Source: Palleronia pontilimi
GTDB taxonomy: Bacteria > Pseudomonadota > Alphaproteobacteria > Rhodobacterales > Rhodobacteraceae
Assembly: GCF_016412875.1 (NCBI RefSeq)
Contig: NZ_JAEKPD010000001.1
Location: forward strand, 372,001 to 436,000
Direction: 5' to 3'
DNA length: 64,000 nt
Below, piece after piece: positions 45,094-54,765 of this stretch. The translations under genes were made by a program, and so were the position numbers. Position 1 is the first letter of the stretch; each line of letters starts with the position of its first letter. The notes under the pieces were generated by a model. That model did no database searches. It was given only the letters and a program-made list of their open reading frames with translations, and was not told the origin of the DNA.

Positions 45094-45682
45094 ACTTCCC
45101 CCGCCGGATGTCGTCGATCAACGCGCGGACTGTCACCCGCGTGTCGTCCAGGTTCAAGGTCGGGATGATCACGTCCGCGCAAGCGCGTTTCCGGGCGTCC
45201 GGCATCTGTTTCGACAGGATCCGGTCGAGCTGCGCTTCGGTCATCCCGGGCCGTTCGAGCACGCGCGCACGCTGGATCTCGGCCGGGGCCGAGACGACGG
45301 CAACCAGGTCGAAGCGGTCCGGAGATCCCGTCTCGAACAGCAGCGGGATGTCGAGCACCGCGATGTCGCTGTCCAAGGTTTCCAGGAATCGCTCGCGATC
45401 GCGTTGCACCAGTGGGTGAATCTCTGCCTCGATCCGGGCCAACGCCGTGTCGTCCTGCGCAATCCAGTCCTTCAGCACCGACCGCGACACCGCGCCGTCG
45501 ATCACAGCCTGGGGCCGCAGCTTGCGGATTTTCGCGACCCCCGCACCGTCCTTGGCGTACAGCCTGTGAACCGCTTCATCCGCATCCCAGACCGGAACGC
45601 CTTCGTCGCGAAACATCTGGGCGGTCGTCGACTTCCCCATGCCGATCGAGCCGGTCAGCCCGATCAGGAACGCCTCGCTCAT
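45074..45682 (-). CDS. coaE: Dephospho-CoA kinase
   Basis: A 202-residue P-loop kinase for the last step of coenzyme A synthesis, phosphorylating the ribose 3'-hydroxyl of dephospho-CoA. Walker A is GSIGMGKST (about residues 11-19), and DIPLLFETG is the family hallmark. The ATG at 45682 overlaps the aroE stop by 4 bp; longer upstream frames lie inside aroE. Its end overlaps the dnaQ start by 20 bp. Confidence 0.96.
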   Translation of the reverse strand: MSEAFLIGLTGSIGMGKSTTAQMFRDEGVPVWDADEAVHRLYAKDGAGVAKIRKLRPQAVIDGAVSRSVLKDWIAQDDTALARIEAEIHPLVQRDRERFLETLDSDIAVLDIPLLFETGSPDRFDLVAVVSAPAEIQRARVLERPGMTEAQLDRILSKQMPDARKRACADVIIPTLNLDDTRVTVRALIDDIRRGKYARNRP

Positions 45683-46515
45683 CCGCCCAGGACCACCTGA
45701 CGGGTTTCCTCGTCGACCTCGGGACGCTCGCCGAACCAACGCTCGAACGCGGGCACCGCCTGGTGCAACAGCATGCCCAGCCCGTCGACCGTGCGGCATC
45801 CCATCTCTGCCGCGCGTTGCAGGAACTGGGTCTGCAGCGGTGTGTACACGATATCGGTGACAAGCGCGTCGGGCGACAGCCCGTCCATCGGTACGCGGAA
45901 CTCGCCTTTGCCCTCCATCCCCAGCGACGTGGTGTTGATCACCGTCGTTGCGCCATCCAGCGTGTTGCCCGCCTGGACCCAATCATAGATGGTGATCCGC
46001 GCGCCGAATTCCTTGCGCAGCGCGTCCGATCGGGTGCGCGTGCGGTTGGTCAGGCGGATCTCGGGCACGCCCGCGTCGATCAGCGCGGTAATGATGGCAC
46101 GCGCGGCACCGCCCGCGCCGAACAACGCGGCGGGACCATCGCGCGGCGACCAGTCCGGCGCGCCGTGACGCAGGTTTTCTATGAAACCGTAGCCGTCGGT
46201 ATTGTCAGCGCTGATCTTTCCGTCTGGTCGGAAGGTCAGCATGTTGGCCGCCCCGATCAGGGCGGCGCGATCGGTGACGGTATCGGCCAGGTCGAGCACG
46301 CTTTCCTTGTGCGGAATGGTGACGTTGCAGCCGATGAAGCCCATCAGGGGCAGGGTGCGGATCACGGTCTGCAGGTCGGCCTGTTCCACGTGGATCGGGA
46401 TATAGTGACCGGGCAGGCCGTAACGGCGCAGCCAGAAACTGTGAAGCAGCGGCGATTTGCTGTGCGAAACCGGCGCGCCAAGAACCGCGGCAAGGGGGAT
46501 TTTCTGATCGCTCAT
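45679..46515 (-). CDS. aroE: Shikimate dehydrogenase
   Basis: A 278-residue NADPH-dependent enzyme of aromatic amino acid synthesis that reduces 3-dehydroshikimate. The substrate-binding GAPVSHSKSPLLH and NVTIPHKE (catalytic lysine), and the cofactor motif GAGGAAR with NRT, are present. The ATG at 46515 overlaps the maf stop by 4 bp, so it is coupled; a start ten codons upstream would lie inside maf. Confidence 0.96.
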   Translation of the reverse strand: MSDQKIPLAAVLGAPVSHSKSPLLHSFWLRRYGLPGHYIPIHVEQADLQTVIRTLPLMGFIGCNVTIPHKESVLDLADTVTDRAALIGAANMLTFRPDGKISADNTDGYGFIENLRHGAPDWSPRDGPAALFGAGGAARAIITALIDAGVPEIRLTNRTRTRSDALRKEFGARITIYDWVQAGNTLDGATTVINTTSLGMEGKGEFRVPMDGLSPDALVTDIVYTPLQTQFLQRAAEMGCRTVDGLGMLLHQAVPAFERWFGERPEVDEETRQVVLGG

Positions 46516-47105
46516 ACGCGCAAACTGCCCCGGTCGATCAGCCACGACAAGAGCGGGATCATCGGCAGACCGAGCACGGTGAAATAATCGCCCTCGATGC
46601 TGCGGAACAGCCGCATGCCCTCTTCCTCCAGCTTGTAGCTTCCGACGGAACGGCGGACGCTTTCCCAGTTCCGGGCCACGTAGTCGCGGATATAGGCGTC
46701 GCTCAGATCGCGGACGCTCAGCTGAACGGATCCGACGAAGCGCCAGACCGGCTCACCGTCCTCATATGCGACAACCGCGGACAACAGCGCATGTTTCGTC
46801 CCGCTCAGCGCCGTCAGCTGCGCTTCGGCGTCCTCGGGGCTTCCGGGTTTGGACAGCAGGCGCCCGGAATGGTCGAGCACCTGATCGCAGCCCAGCACCA
46901 GGGATCCGGGGTGCTTCTGGGACACCTTGCGCGCCTTAGCCTCGGCCAGCGCATCGGCGATATCGCGCGGTGGGGCGCCGTCCGCGACCAGGGCGGCCTT
47001 CATATTTTCTTCATCAACCCGTGGCACGATCACATCGAAGTCAAGATTCGCCTGCCGCAGCAGCTGCGCACGGATCGCCGAACCTGACGCAAGGATCATG
47101 GTCAT
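46512..47105 (-). CDS. maf: Maf-like nucleotide pyrophosphatase
   Basis: A 197-residue Maf/HAM1-superfamily protein that hydrolyses nucleoside triphosphates or modified pyrimidine triphosphates, a house-cleaning role also linked to division control. LASGSAIRAQLL at the start and VLGCDQVL are the family signatures. The ATG at 47105 is preceded by AAGGAG; the longer frame crosses the putative oriC. It is the first gene of the operon leaving the origin region. Confidence 0.92.
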   Translation of the reverse strand: MTMILASGSAIRAQLLRQANLDFDVIVPRVDEENMKAALVADGAPPRDIADALAEAKARKVSQKHPGSLVLGCDQVLDHSGRLLSKPGSPEDAEAQLTALSGTKHALLSAVVAYEDGEPVWRFVGSVQLSVRDLSDAYIRDYVARNWESVRRSVGSYKLEEEGMRLFRSIEGDYFTVLGLPMIPLLSWLIDRGSLRV

Positions 47106-47482
47106 GGGATAACTCCTTGGATGATCTCTGGGCGGCGTGTGCGAGAACCCGGGATGGTTTGCCGGGCCCGGTATAACGGCGGTCCTGCGCAGGTTCCATC
47201 TGTCCTTCATGCACACGGCGAACGCTCGGGACAGATCACGCGCCATCCAATATGTCATTTCTGTGACGAAAGATGTCCCGAAGTTTGTCCTTGGCCTGCG
47301 AAGTCCATAAATACCTGAAAAAAATATGAAAAGTTGACGTTATCAACACGGGTCCCGTGCGTGTGGAAGGTCCCGGGGCGTCTTTCGGGATAGATGCGGA
47401 CAACTGACTTATCCGAGTTATCCCCGTGCCCTACCTACAATCACATCTTTCTTTCTAACTATATTTATTTAAGAGGGTCGGC
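47106..47482. other. Putative chromosomal replication origin (oriC)
   Basis: The longest non-coding gap in the window lies between divergent maf and hemJ. It has two AT-rich stretches (about 47303-47336 and 47440-47472) and DnaA-box-like sequences: TTATCAACA at 47340, one mismatch from TTATCCACA, and weaker TTATCCGAG and TTATCCCCG at 47409 and 47418. Gene order on both sides and parS sites 3-5 kb away fit an origin. No exact DnaA box is seen; promoters for maf and hemJ must also lie here. Confidence 0.55.
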
Positions 47483-47935
47483 ATGACCGATAGTCTTGCG
47501 TCCCTGTACCCTTGGATCAAATCCCTGCACATCATCGCCTTCGTGGCTTGGATGGCAGGGTTGTTCTATCTGCCCAGGTTGTTCGTCTATCACGTGGAAC
47601 AGGCGCAGGTCGGCACCGACAAGGCGCAGATGCTCGAGACGATGGAGCGGAAGCTGCTGAAGGTCATCATGAACCCGGCCATGATCGTGACCTGGATCTG
47701 CGGCCTTCTGATGATCGGAACACCGGGCCTGATCGACTGGACCGCGGCCTGGCCTTACGCCAAGGCGGCCGCCGTAATCGCGATGACCTGGTTTCATATG
47801 TGGTGCGGCAAGCAACGCAAGCAGCTTGCGGCGGGCGATTTCAGCGTCCCGGGCCGCAGTTACCGCCTGATGAACGAGGTGCCGACCCTGTTGCTGATCG
47901 TCATCGTCGTGTCGGTGGTCGCGCGACCGTTCTAA
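47483..47935 (+). CDS. hemJ: Protoporphyrinogen oxidase HemJ
   Basis: A 150-residue integral membrane enzyme with four helices that converts protoporphyrinogen IX to protoporphyrin IX late in heme synthesis. Conserved LHIIAFVAWMAGLFYLPRLF carries the essential histidine near residue 16, and YHVE and RKLLKVIMNP follow. The ATG at 47483 follows AAGAGGGTCGGC. It is the first gene on the right side of the putative origin and leads into rho. Confidence 0.93.
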   Translation: MTDSLASLYPWIKSLHIIAFVAWMAGLFYLPRLFVYHVEQAQVGTDKAQMLETMERKLLKVIMNPAMIVTWICGLLMIGTPGLIDWTAAWPYAKAAAVIAMTWFHMWCGKQRKQLAAGDFSVPGRSYRLMNEVPTLLLIVIVVSVVARPF

Positions 47936-48051
47936 GCCCGGATTGACTCGGGCGGCTCCAGCGCCTATCTGACGCTCGCGGTCGTCCGACCGTGTGACTT
48001 CCCAATTCTGACCTGCCGTTTCTGCGCCTTGGCGCGGACCAAGGATATTCC

Positions 48052-49323
48052 ATGACCCAAGACCGTCTGAACCTTGCCGATCTGAAGGCGCAAAGCCCCA
48101 AGGATCTTCTGTCCATGGCCGAAGAGCTCGAGATCGAAAACGCCTCGACCATGCGCAAGGGCGAGATGATGTTCTCGATCCTGAAAGAGCGCGCGGACGA
48201 GGAATGGGTGATCGGCGGCGACGGCGTTCTGGAAGTGCTGCAGGACGGCTTCGGCTTCCTCCGCTCGCCGGAAGCCAACTACCTTCCTGGCCCCGACGAT
48301 ATCTATGTCAGCCCCGACATGATCCGCCGCTATTCGCTGCGCACCGGCGACACGGTGTCCGGTGTCATCCGCGGCCCCGACGACAACGAGCGTTACTTCG
48401 CGCTGGTGGACGTGGAATCGATCAATTTCGAAGATCCGGCCCGCGCCAAGCACAAGGTCGCGTTCGACAACCTGACGCCGCTTTATCCCGACGAGCGGCT
48501 GAAGATGGAAACGGAAGATCCCACCGTCAAGGACAAGTCGGCCCGGATCATCGACCTGGTTGCCCCGATCGGCAAGGGCCAGCGCTCGCTGATCGTGGCG
48601 CCGCCGCGGACTGGTAAGACCGTTCTGCTGCAGAACATCGCCCACAGCATCGAAGCGAATCATCCCGAGATCTACCTGATCGTCCTGCTCATCGACGAAC
48701 GCCCCGAGGAAGTGACCGACATGCAGCGCAGCGTGAAGGGCGAAGTGGTCAGCTCGACCTTCGACGAGCCCGCGACGCGCCACGTGGCCGTGTCTGAAAT
48801 GGTGATCGAAAAGGCCAAGCGCCTGGTCGAGCACAAGCGCGACGTGGTGATCCTGCTGGATTCGATCACGCGCCTGGGCCGCGCGTTCAACACGACCGTG
48901 CCCTCGTCGGGCAAGGTGCTGACCGGTGGCGTCGACGCCAACGCGTTGCAACGCCCCAAGCGATTCTTCGGTGCTGCGCGCAATATCGAAGAGGGCGGGT
49001 CGCTGACCATCATCGCCACCGCGCTGATCGATACCGGCAGCCGGATGGACGAGGTCATCTTCGAGGAGTTCAAGGGCACCGGTAACAGCGAAATCGTCCT
49101 GGATCGCAAGGTCGCGGACAAGCGCGTGTATCCGTCCATGGATATCCTGAAGTCCGGCACCCGGAAGGAAGAATTGCTGGTCGACAAGCTGGACCTGCAG
49201 AAAACCTACGTGCTCCGGCGCATCCTGAACCCCATGGGCACCACGGACGCCATCGAATTCCTGATCTCGAAGCTGAAGCAGACCAAGACGAACGCGGAAT
49301 TCTTCGATTCGATGAACACCTGA
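48052..49323 (+). CDS. rho: Transcription termination factor Rho
   Basis: A 423-residue hexameric RNA helicase. The N-terminal RNA-binding domain contains [22 protein letters not shown]. The Walker A loop is PPRTGKT near residue 185, the Q-loop [12 protein letters not shown] follows, and the R-loop region is [12 protein letters not shown]. The 116-bp gap after hemJ contains a CGGTCG-TC-CGACCG dyad and could be an autoregulatory leader. MnmE follows after 10 bp. Confidence 0.97.
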   Translation: MTQDRLNLADLKAQSPKDLLSMAEELEIENASTMRKGEMMFSILKERADEEWVIGGDGVLEVLQDGFGFLRSPEANYLPGPDDIYVSPDMIRRYSLRTGDTVSGVIRGPDDNERYFALVDVESINFEDPARAKHKVAFDNLTPLYPDERLKMETEDPTVKDKSARIIDLVAPIGKGQRSLIVAPPRTGKTVLLQNIAHSIEANHPEIYLIVLLIDERPEEVTDMQRSVKGEVVSSTFDEPATRHVAVSEMVIEKAKRLVEHKRDVVILLDSITRLGRAFNTTVPSSGKVLTGGVDANALQRPKRFFGAARNIEEGGSLTIIATALIDTGSRMDEVIFEEFKGTGNSEIVLDRKVADKRVYPSMDILKSGTRKEELLVDKLDLQKTYVLRRILNPMGTTDAIEFLISKLKQTKTNAEFFDSMNT

Positions 49324-49333
49324 CGGCCCGGCC

Positions 49334-50608
49334 ATGGACACCATCTTTGCCGAGGCGACAGCGCCCGGGAAGGCGGGTGTCGCAGTCATCCGGATATCGG
49401 GTCCCGCCGCTCTCGAGGCCGGGCGCTCCCTTGTCGGACCGCTTCCGGATTTCCACCGCGCATCGCTCAGGATGATCCGGTCCCTTGACGGGTCCACCCT
49501 CGATCACGGTCTTGTCTTGGCATTCCCGGCAGGGGCCAGCTTCACCGGTGAAGACGTCGTTGAGCTCCAGATCCACGGAAGCCGGGCCGTCGTTTCAGCG
49601 ATACTTCACACACTAGAAGATCTCCCGGCGCTCAGACAGGCCGCGCCCGGCGAATTCACGCGTCGTGCGCTTGATAACGAGCGTCTGGACCTGACCCAGG
49701 TCGAAGGCCTGGCCGATCTCATCGAAGCAGAGACCGAGCTGCAAAGATTGCAGGCGCAACGCGTCCTGTCCGGTGAGATATCCGCTAAGGTATTGGAATG
49801 GCGTCGAAAATTGATCGAAGCCGCGGCGTTGATCGAGGCGACATTGGACTTCGCGGACGAAGAAGTGCCCGTCGACGTCTTTCCGGACGTCTTGGATCTG
49901 ATCGATCAGGTCAGGTCCGACCTTCTCGTTCAGATCAGCGGCTACGGTGCATCCGAACGCATCCGGGATGGCTTCCAGGTTGCGATCATGGGCCCGCCCA
50001 ATGCGGGCAAGTCCACCTTGATGAACGCGATCGCGCGGCGTGAGGTCGCCCTGACGTCCAGCATCGCGGGAACGACGCGCGACGTCATTGAAGTGCGCGT
50101 CGACATCCAGGGGATCCCGGTCACGTTCCTCGACACCGCCGGACTTCGCGAGACCGAGGATCCACTGGAAGCGGCCGGGATTTCCTTGGCCCGGCGTCGC
50201 GCACGCGATGCCGATCTGCGCATCTTCCTGGCGACCAAGGATACCGAAATCTTCGATGATCTCAGCGGTGACGATTTTGTCCTGAAGGGGAAGGCCGACA
50301 TCGCTGACGGGGTTGTATCGGGAAAGACGGGGCAGGGCGTCGATCAGATGATCGCGCGAATCGCCTATATCCTCCGGGCGAAAACAGCAACGCCGTCGGT
50401 GGCCATTCGCGAACGGCATGCTACGGCGATGCGCGACGCGGTGTCCTGCTTGTCGGAAGCGACCGATGGCGTTAATCAAGAGCGTGACAGCGAAATTGTC
50501 GCCGAGTCGCTTCGCTCGGCCGTCAAGTCCTTGGAAGAGTTGATTGGCCGCGTGGACACGGACGATCTGCTTGGCGACATATTCTCGCGCTTCTGCATCG
50601 GAAAGTAA
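49334..50608 (+). CDS. mnmE: tRNA uridine-5-carboxymethylaminomethyl GTPase MnmE
   Basis: A 424-residue GTPase that works with MnmG to modify the wobble uridine of tRNAs. The N-terminal folate-binding domain starts DTIFAEATAPGKAGVAVIR. The G domain has G1 GPPNAGKST (about 218-226) and G3 DTAGLRE. The C terminus is FCIGK, whose cysteine is conserved. The stop TAA shares a base with the mnmG start (TAATG). Confidence 0.97.
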   Translation: MDTIFAEATAPGKAGVAVIRISGPAALEAGRSLVGPLPDFHRASLRMIRSLDGSTLDHGLVLAFPAGASFTGEDVVELQIHGSRAVVSAILHTLEDLPALRQAAPGEFTRRALDNERLDLTQVEGLADLIEAETELQRLQAQRVLSGEISAKVLEWRRKLIEAAALIEATLDFADEEVPVDVFPDVLDLIDQVRSDLLVQISGYGASERIRDGFQVAIMGPPNAGKSTLMNAIARREVALTSSIAGTTRDVIEVRVDIQGIPVTFLDTAGLRETEDPLEAAGISLARRRARDADLRIFLATKDTEIFDDLSGDDFVLKGKADIADGVVSGKTGQGVDQMIARIAYILRAKTATPSVAIRERHATAMRDAVSCLSEATDGVNQERDSEIVAESLRSAVKSLEELIGRVDTDDLLGDIFSRFCIGK

Positions 50609-52491
50609 TGTTTCACGTGGAACAATCTGCACCTCATATCGTGGTCGTCGGGGGTGGCCATGCTGGCGTCGAAGCCGCATCAGCCGCCGCTCGTGCCGGG
50701 GCACGCGTCACCTTGGTCACACTGAAAGCCAGTGCGATCGGTGTCATGTCCTGCAATCCCGCGATTGGCGGCTTGGGCAAAGGCCACCTTGTGCGCGAAA
50801 TAGATGCGTTCGGTGGCATCATGGGTGTCGCCGCCGACCGCGCCGGCATCCAGTATCGCCTGCTGAATCGCAGCAAGGGTCCCGCGGTGCAAGGTCCGCG
50901 CGCTCAGATGGATCGCGAACTTTTTAAAGGCGCGGTTCAAGCGATCATCGCGCAAACCAAGAACTTGACCGTGATCGAAGGCCAGGTTGTCGATCTTGTC
51001 ATCAGATCCGGTAAGGTCACCGGAGTCGTGCTGCAGCAAGGTGGCGAGCTTCTTTGCGACGGCGTTATCTTGACGACAGGCACCTTCCTGAATGGCGTCA
51101 TCCATATCGGGACGGAAACGACGTCGGGCGGGCGCATGGGCGAGCGCGCGGCAACCAAATTGGCGGATCTTCTCTACGGATTGAACCTGCCCATGGGTCG
51201 CCTGAAAACCGGGACTCCACCGCGTTTGGACGGCCGCACAATCGACTGGGATCGTCTCGAGCGGCAACCCGGCGACGAGGATCCGGTGATGTTGTCGTTC
51301 CTGTCATCGGCTCCGGCTGTCCGACAGATTGATTGTGCGATCACCCACACGAATGCGCGAACCCACGATATCGTCCGCGAAAACCTGAACAAGTCCGCGA
51401 TGTATAGCGGCAATATCAGCGGCGTGGGTCCCAGGTATTGCCCGTCTATCGAAGACAAGATCGCGCGCTTTGCCGACAAGGACTCTCACCAGATCTTCCT
51501 GGAACCGGAGGGACTGACGACGCCGAGCGTCTATCCGAACGGCATTTCCACGTCGCTTCCAGTGGACGTGCAGCAGGATTACGTGGCTTCGATCGTCGGT
51601 CTGGAGAAAGCGGAGTTTCTGCAGCCAGGCTATGCGATCGAATACGATTACGTGGACCCCCAAGCTCTGAGCCACGCGCTTGAAGTAAAGGCATTGCCCG
51701 GGCTTTTTTTGGCAGGGCAGATCAACGGGACCACCGGGTACGAAGAAGCGGGCGCGCAAGGGCTGATCGCGGGGATCAATGCGTTCCTGGCGGCAAGTGG
51801 CGGTGCGCCATGCGTTCTGTCCCGCGCCGACTCGTATATTGGCGTGATGATTGACGACCTGGTGACCCGCGGCGTTTCCGAACCCTATCGCATGTTTACC
51901 TCGCGCGCTGAATTCCGGCTCCAGCTCCGCGCCGACAACGCGGATCAAAGATTGACGCCGAAGGCGATCGATTTGGCGATGATCGACGAACAGCGGAAAG
52001 CTGCATTCGACCAGAAGATGCAGCACCTCGAAAGCGTTCGATTAATCCTGAGATCCACCAAGGTCGCGTCTCGCAAGGCGCATGAAAGCGGCATCAATGT
52101 TTCTGCCGATGGTCCGGCCCGCGACGGTATGGAACTTCTGAGCATTCCCGATGTGCGACCCGCTGCCCTTGCCGAGCTCTTTCCTGATCTTCAGGATTGC
52201 GATCCCCAAGCCGTCGAGCAGGTCGCGAAGGAAGCGATCTACGCGAATTACCTGGATCGGCAACAGCGCGAGCGGGATCGCCTGCTGAAGGATGAGCAAT
52301 CCGTGATCCCGGATACCTTCCAATTCAGCGCGGTGCGGGGATTGTCGGCGGAACTTCTGGAAAAGCTTGAGCGGCAACGCCCCGAAACCATCGCTCACGC
52401 GGCCCGGTTGGAGGGGATGACGCCAGTTGCGATGAACTCCATCCTCCTCGCGCTACGAACAAAGGACAATCGGAAGGCATCCGTGCGGTGA
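50608..52491 (+). CDS. mnmG: tRNA uridine-5-carboxymethylaminomethyl modification enzyme MnmG
   Basis: A 627-residue FAD enzyme that pairs with MnmE for wobble uridine modification. The dinucleotide-binding GGGHAGVEAA lies near residue 13, and GGRMGERAA, TGTPPRLDGRTIDW and the C-terminal helical domain follow. Its first codons (MFHVEQ) overlap a parS site. The stop TGA overlaps the rsmG GTG start. Confidence 0.97.
   Translation: MFHVEQSAPHIVVVGGGHAGVEAASAAARAGARVTLVTLKASAIGVMSCNPAIGGLGKGHLVREIDAFGGIMGVAADRAGIQYRLLNRSKGPAVQGPRAQMDRELFKGAVQAIIAQTKNLTVIEGQVVDLVIRSGKVTGVVLQQGGELLCDGVILTTGTFLNGVIHIGTETTSGGRMGERAATKLADLLYGLNLPMGRLKTGTPPRLDGRTIDWDRLERQPGDEDPVMLSFLSSAPAVRQIDCAITHTNARTHDIVRENLNKSAMYSGNISGVGPRYCPSIEDKIARFADKDSHQIFLEPEGLTTPSVYPNGISTSLPVDVQQDYVASIVGLEKAEFLQPGYAIEYDYVDPQALSHALEVKALPGLFLAGQINGTTGYEEAGAQGLIAGINAFLAASGGAPCVLSRADSYIGVMIDDLVTRGVSEPYRMFTSRAEFRLQLRADNADQRLTPKAIDLAMIDEQRKAAFDQKMQHLESVRLILRSTKVASRKAHESGINVSADGPARDGMELLSIPDVRPAALAELFPDLQDCDPQAVEQVAKEAIYANYLDRQQRERDRLLKDEQSVIPDTFQFSAVRGLSAELLEKLERQRPETIAHAARLEGMTPVAMNSILLALRTKDNRKASVR
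50609..50624. other. parS centromere-like site
   Basis: TGTTTCACGTGGAACA differs from the conserved parS palindrome TGTTTCACGTGAAACA at one base. It overlaps the start of mnmG and lies 2.5 kb from parA and 3.2 kb from parB, whose product would load here for chromosome segregation. Confidence 0.85.
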
Positions 52492-53075
52492 AGAATGTTT
52501 CACATGAAACATTGGACCAGCTCAAAGAATTTCAGGAACAAGTGCTGCGTTGGAACCAGCGGATCAATCTGATCGGTAGGACGACGACAAGTGCAATCGC
52601 CGAACGCCATATCCAGGATTCGCTGCAGCTTTACGCATTGGCGCCCAGTGCAGCCCGATGGTGCGATATGGGTAGCGGTGCTGGATTCCCCGGCCTTGTC
52701 GTCGCGATCTGCGCGAAGCAAACCCCAACGGAATTCATATTGATCGAAGCCGATCGGCGGAAGGCGGCGTTCCTGTCGCACATCTCCCGCATGTTCGATC
52801 TTAACACTCGCGTCATTGCTGAGCGCATCGAGCGCGTCGATAAACTCAATGCCGATGTCGTCAGTGCGCGCGCACTCGCGCCCCTTGGGATGCTCTTGGA
52901 TTACGGTCACCGCCACGCAAAACCGGACGCGACATTTCTGTTTCCGAAGGGCGCGTCTTACCGAGCCGAATTAGATGCCGTCCGCGACGATTGGAGGTTC
53001 TCAGTCGAACCGATCCAAAGTAAGACTTCGGATGACTCAGTCATCCTCAAAATCAAGGACTTGGCCCGTGCCTGA
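52488..53075 (+). CDS. rsmG: 16S rRNA (guanine527-N7)-methyltransferase RsmG
   Basis: A 195-residue SAM-dependent methyltransferase for G527 of 16S rRNA; loss gives low-level streptomycin resistance in other bacteria. The SAM loop reads DMGSGAGFPGL and EADRRKAAFL follows. The GTG at 52488 is the only in-frame start ahead of the conserved helix; it overlaps the mnmG stop. The first codons overlap a parS site. Its end overlaps parA by 8 bp. Confidence 0.96.
   Translation: MKNVSHETLDQLKEFQEQVLRWNQRINLIGRTTTSAIAERHIQDSLQLYALAPSAARWCDMGSGAGFPGLVVAICAKQTPTEFILIEADRRKAAFLSHISRMFDLNTRVIAERIERVDKLNADVVSARALAPLGMLLDYGHRHAKPDATFLFPKGASYRAELDAVRDDWRFSVEPIQSKTSDDSVILKIKDLARA
52496..52511. other. parS centromere-like site
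   Basis: TGTTTCACATGAAACA differs from TGTTTCACGTGAAACA at one base. It lies within the first codons of rsmG, about 570 bp ahead of parA. Confidence 0.85.
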
Positions 53076-53862
53076 ACGCCGTCGGACCCCTAAAATCATC
53101 GCCATCGTCAACCAGAAGGGTGGGGTCGGGAAAACCACGACCGCGATAAACCTTGGCGCCGCGTTGGCCGAAGACGACTACGGCGTCGCGATCATCGACC
53201 TGGATCCCCAGGGCAACGCGTCTACTGGCCTCGGGATTGATGTCGAGGACAGATCCCTGACGACCTACGACTTGTTGCTCGAGGGCAAGTCATTTTCCGA
53301 AGTGCTGATCCCCACGGAATATGAAAACCTGCGGATCGTGCCTGCGACGCCGGATCTGAGTTCGGCGGATATCGAGATGTATTCCAACAGGAAGCGCTCG
53401 TTCCTGCTGAAGGACGCGCTGACATCGCGCGACGTAGAAACCCTGGGGCTGGATTACGTCTTGATCGATTGCCCGCCGTCGCTGAGCCTGCTGACCGTCA
53501 ACGCCATGGTCGCGGCCCATTCGATCCTTGTCCCGCTGCAAAGCGAGTTCTTCGCGTTGGAGGGCTTGTCGCAACTCATGCTGACCATGCGCGAAGTGCG
53601 CCAAAGCGCCAATCCCGACCTGCGGATGGAGGGGGTGGTGCTGACCATGTTCGACGGGCGCAACAGGTTGGCGCAGCAGGTCCTGGCGGATGCGAAGGAC
53701 ACGCTGGGCGAGCTGGTGTTTTCCACGGTGGTGCCCCGAAATGTGCGGGTCAGCGAAGCGCCTTCCTTCGCGCGGGCCGTGATCGACTACGATCCGCTGT
53801 CCAAGGGCAGCGTGGCATATCGCAGTCTTGCGCAGGAACTGACAACTCGGGCAACGGTGTAG
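53068..53862 (+). CDS. parA: Chromosome partitioning ATPase ParA
   Basis: A 264-residue deviant-Walker ATPase that moves the ParB-parS complex to segregate origins. KGGVGKTTTA is the P-loop, with the signature lysine at its start, and DLDPQGNAS and DCPPSLSLL follow. The GTG at 53068 (VPERRRTPKIIAIVNQ) is in keeping with the family; frames opening further upstream lie inside rsmG. parB starts 3 bp after it. Confidence 0.97.
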   Translation: MPERRRTPKIIAIVNQKGGVGKTTTAINLGAALAEDDYGVAIIDLDPQGNASTGLGIDVEDRSLTTYDLLLEGKSFSEVLIPTEYENLRIVPATPDLSSADIEMYSNRKRSFLLKDALTSRDVETLGLDYVLIDCPPSLSLLTVNAMVAAHSILVPLQSEFFALEGLSQLMLTMREVRQSANPDLRMEGVVLTMFDGRNRLAQQVLADAKDTLGELVFSTVVPRNVRVSEAPSFARAVIDYDPLSKGSVAYRSLAQELTTRATV

Positions 53863-53865
53863 AAT

Positions 53866-54765
53866 ATGGCGGACAGGAAGAACGAGCGCAGGGGTTTGGG
53901 GCGCGGGCTGTCGGCCCTGATGGCCGATGTGGAGCCCGAGCAAAGTAGCGGACACACGCAGGAGCGCCGCGCGGAACTGTCGATCCCCATCGACAAGGTG
54001 CATCCGAATCCGGACCAGCCGCGCCGCATTTTCGTCGAGGAAAGCCTGGAAGAACTTGCGGCCTCGATCGCCCGCAAGGGTATCATCCAGCCGCTGATCC
54101 TGCGGCGTCACCCGGCGCTTCCGGAGGAGTACCAGATCGTCGCCGGCGAGCGTCGGTGGCGGGCCGCTCAGATGGCGCAAATTCACGAGGTCCCAGCCAT
54201 CGTGCGGGATTTCGATGATACGGAAGTGCTCGAAGTCGCGATCATCGAGAACATCCAGCGATCCGACCTGAACCCCGTCGATGAGGCGGCGGGCTACCGC
54301 CAGCTGATGGATCGCTTCGGTCGGACGCAGGAACAGATGGCCGACGCCTTGGGCAAAAGCCGGTCGCATATCGCGAATACCTTGCGACTTTTGAACCTGC
54401 CGGAACAGGTCCAGCAGCTGCTTGCCACGGGCAAGCTGACCGCCGGACACGCGCGCGCCTTGATCACGGCCGAGGATCCGGCGGCGCTTGCAGCGCAGGT
54501 GGTGTCGAAAGGGCTGTCGGTGCGGGAAACCGAAGCGCTTGCGAAAGGCCCGAAGGCGAAGGCCAAGTCCGTTGGACGATCGAGCAGTCCGGAAAAGGAC
54601 GCGGATACTCGGGCCCTTGAACAGGATCTTTCGGCCAACCTAGGCATGAAGGTGTCGGTCGACCACAAGCCCGATCGTGAGGACGGCGTGGTTACCATTT
54701 CCTATAAGTCATTGGAAGATTTGGATAATCTCTGCCGAATCCTGTCGGGCGGCTACGGCGATTAG
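53866..54765 (+). CDS. parB: Chromosome partitioning protein ParB
   Basis: A 299-residue parS-binding CTPase that spreads from parS and recruits SMC and ParA. The N-terminal start RKNERRGLGRGLSALMAD is typical. It holds the GERRWRA CTP-binding motif, the helix-turn-helix GKSRSHIANTLRLLNLPE and a C-terminal dimer domain. It converges with hemW, and the two stops overlap by 4 bp. Confidence 0.97.
   Translation: MADRKNERRGLGRGLSALMADVEPEQSSGHTQERRAELSIPIDKVHPNPDQPRRIFVEESLEELAASIARKGIIQPLILRRHPALPEEYQIVAGERRWRAAQMAQIHEVPAIVRDFDDTEVLEVAIIENIQRSDLNPVDEAAGYRQLMDRFGRTQEQMADALGKSRSHIANTLRLLNLPEQVQQLLATGKLTAGHARALITAEDPAALAAQVVSKGLSVRETEALAKGPKAKAKSVGRSSSPEKDADTRALEQDLSANLGMKVSVDHKPDREDGVVTISYKSLEDLDNLCRILSGGYGD

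Noticed and set aside
47936-48051. Intrinsic terminator between hemJ and rho
   Set aside because: The CGGTCG dyad has a two-base loop and no T-run; it is noted only as part of the rho leader.
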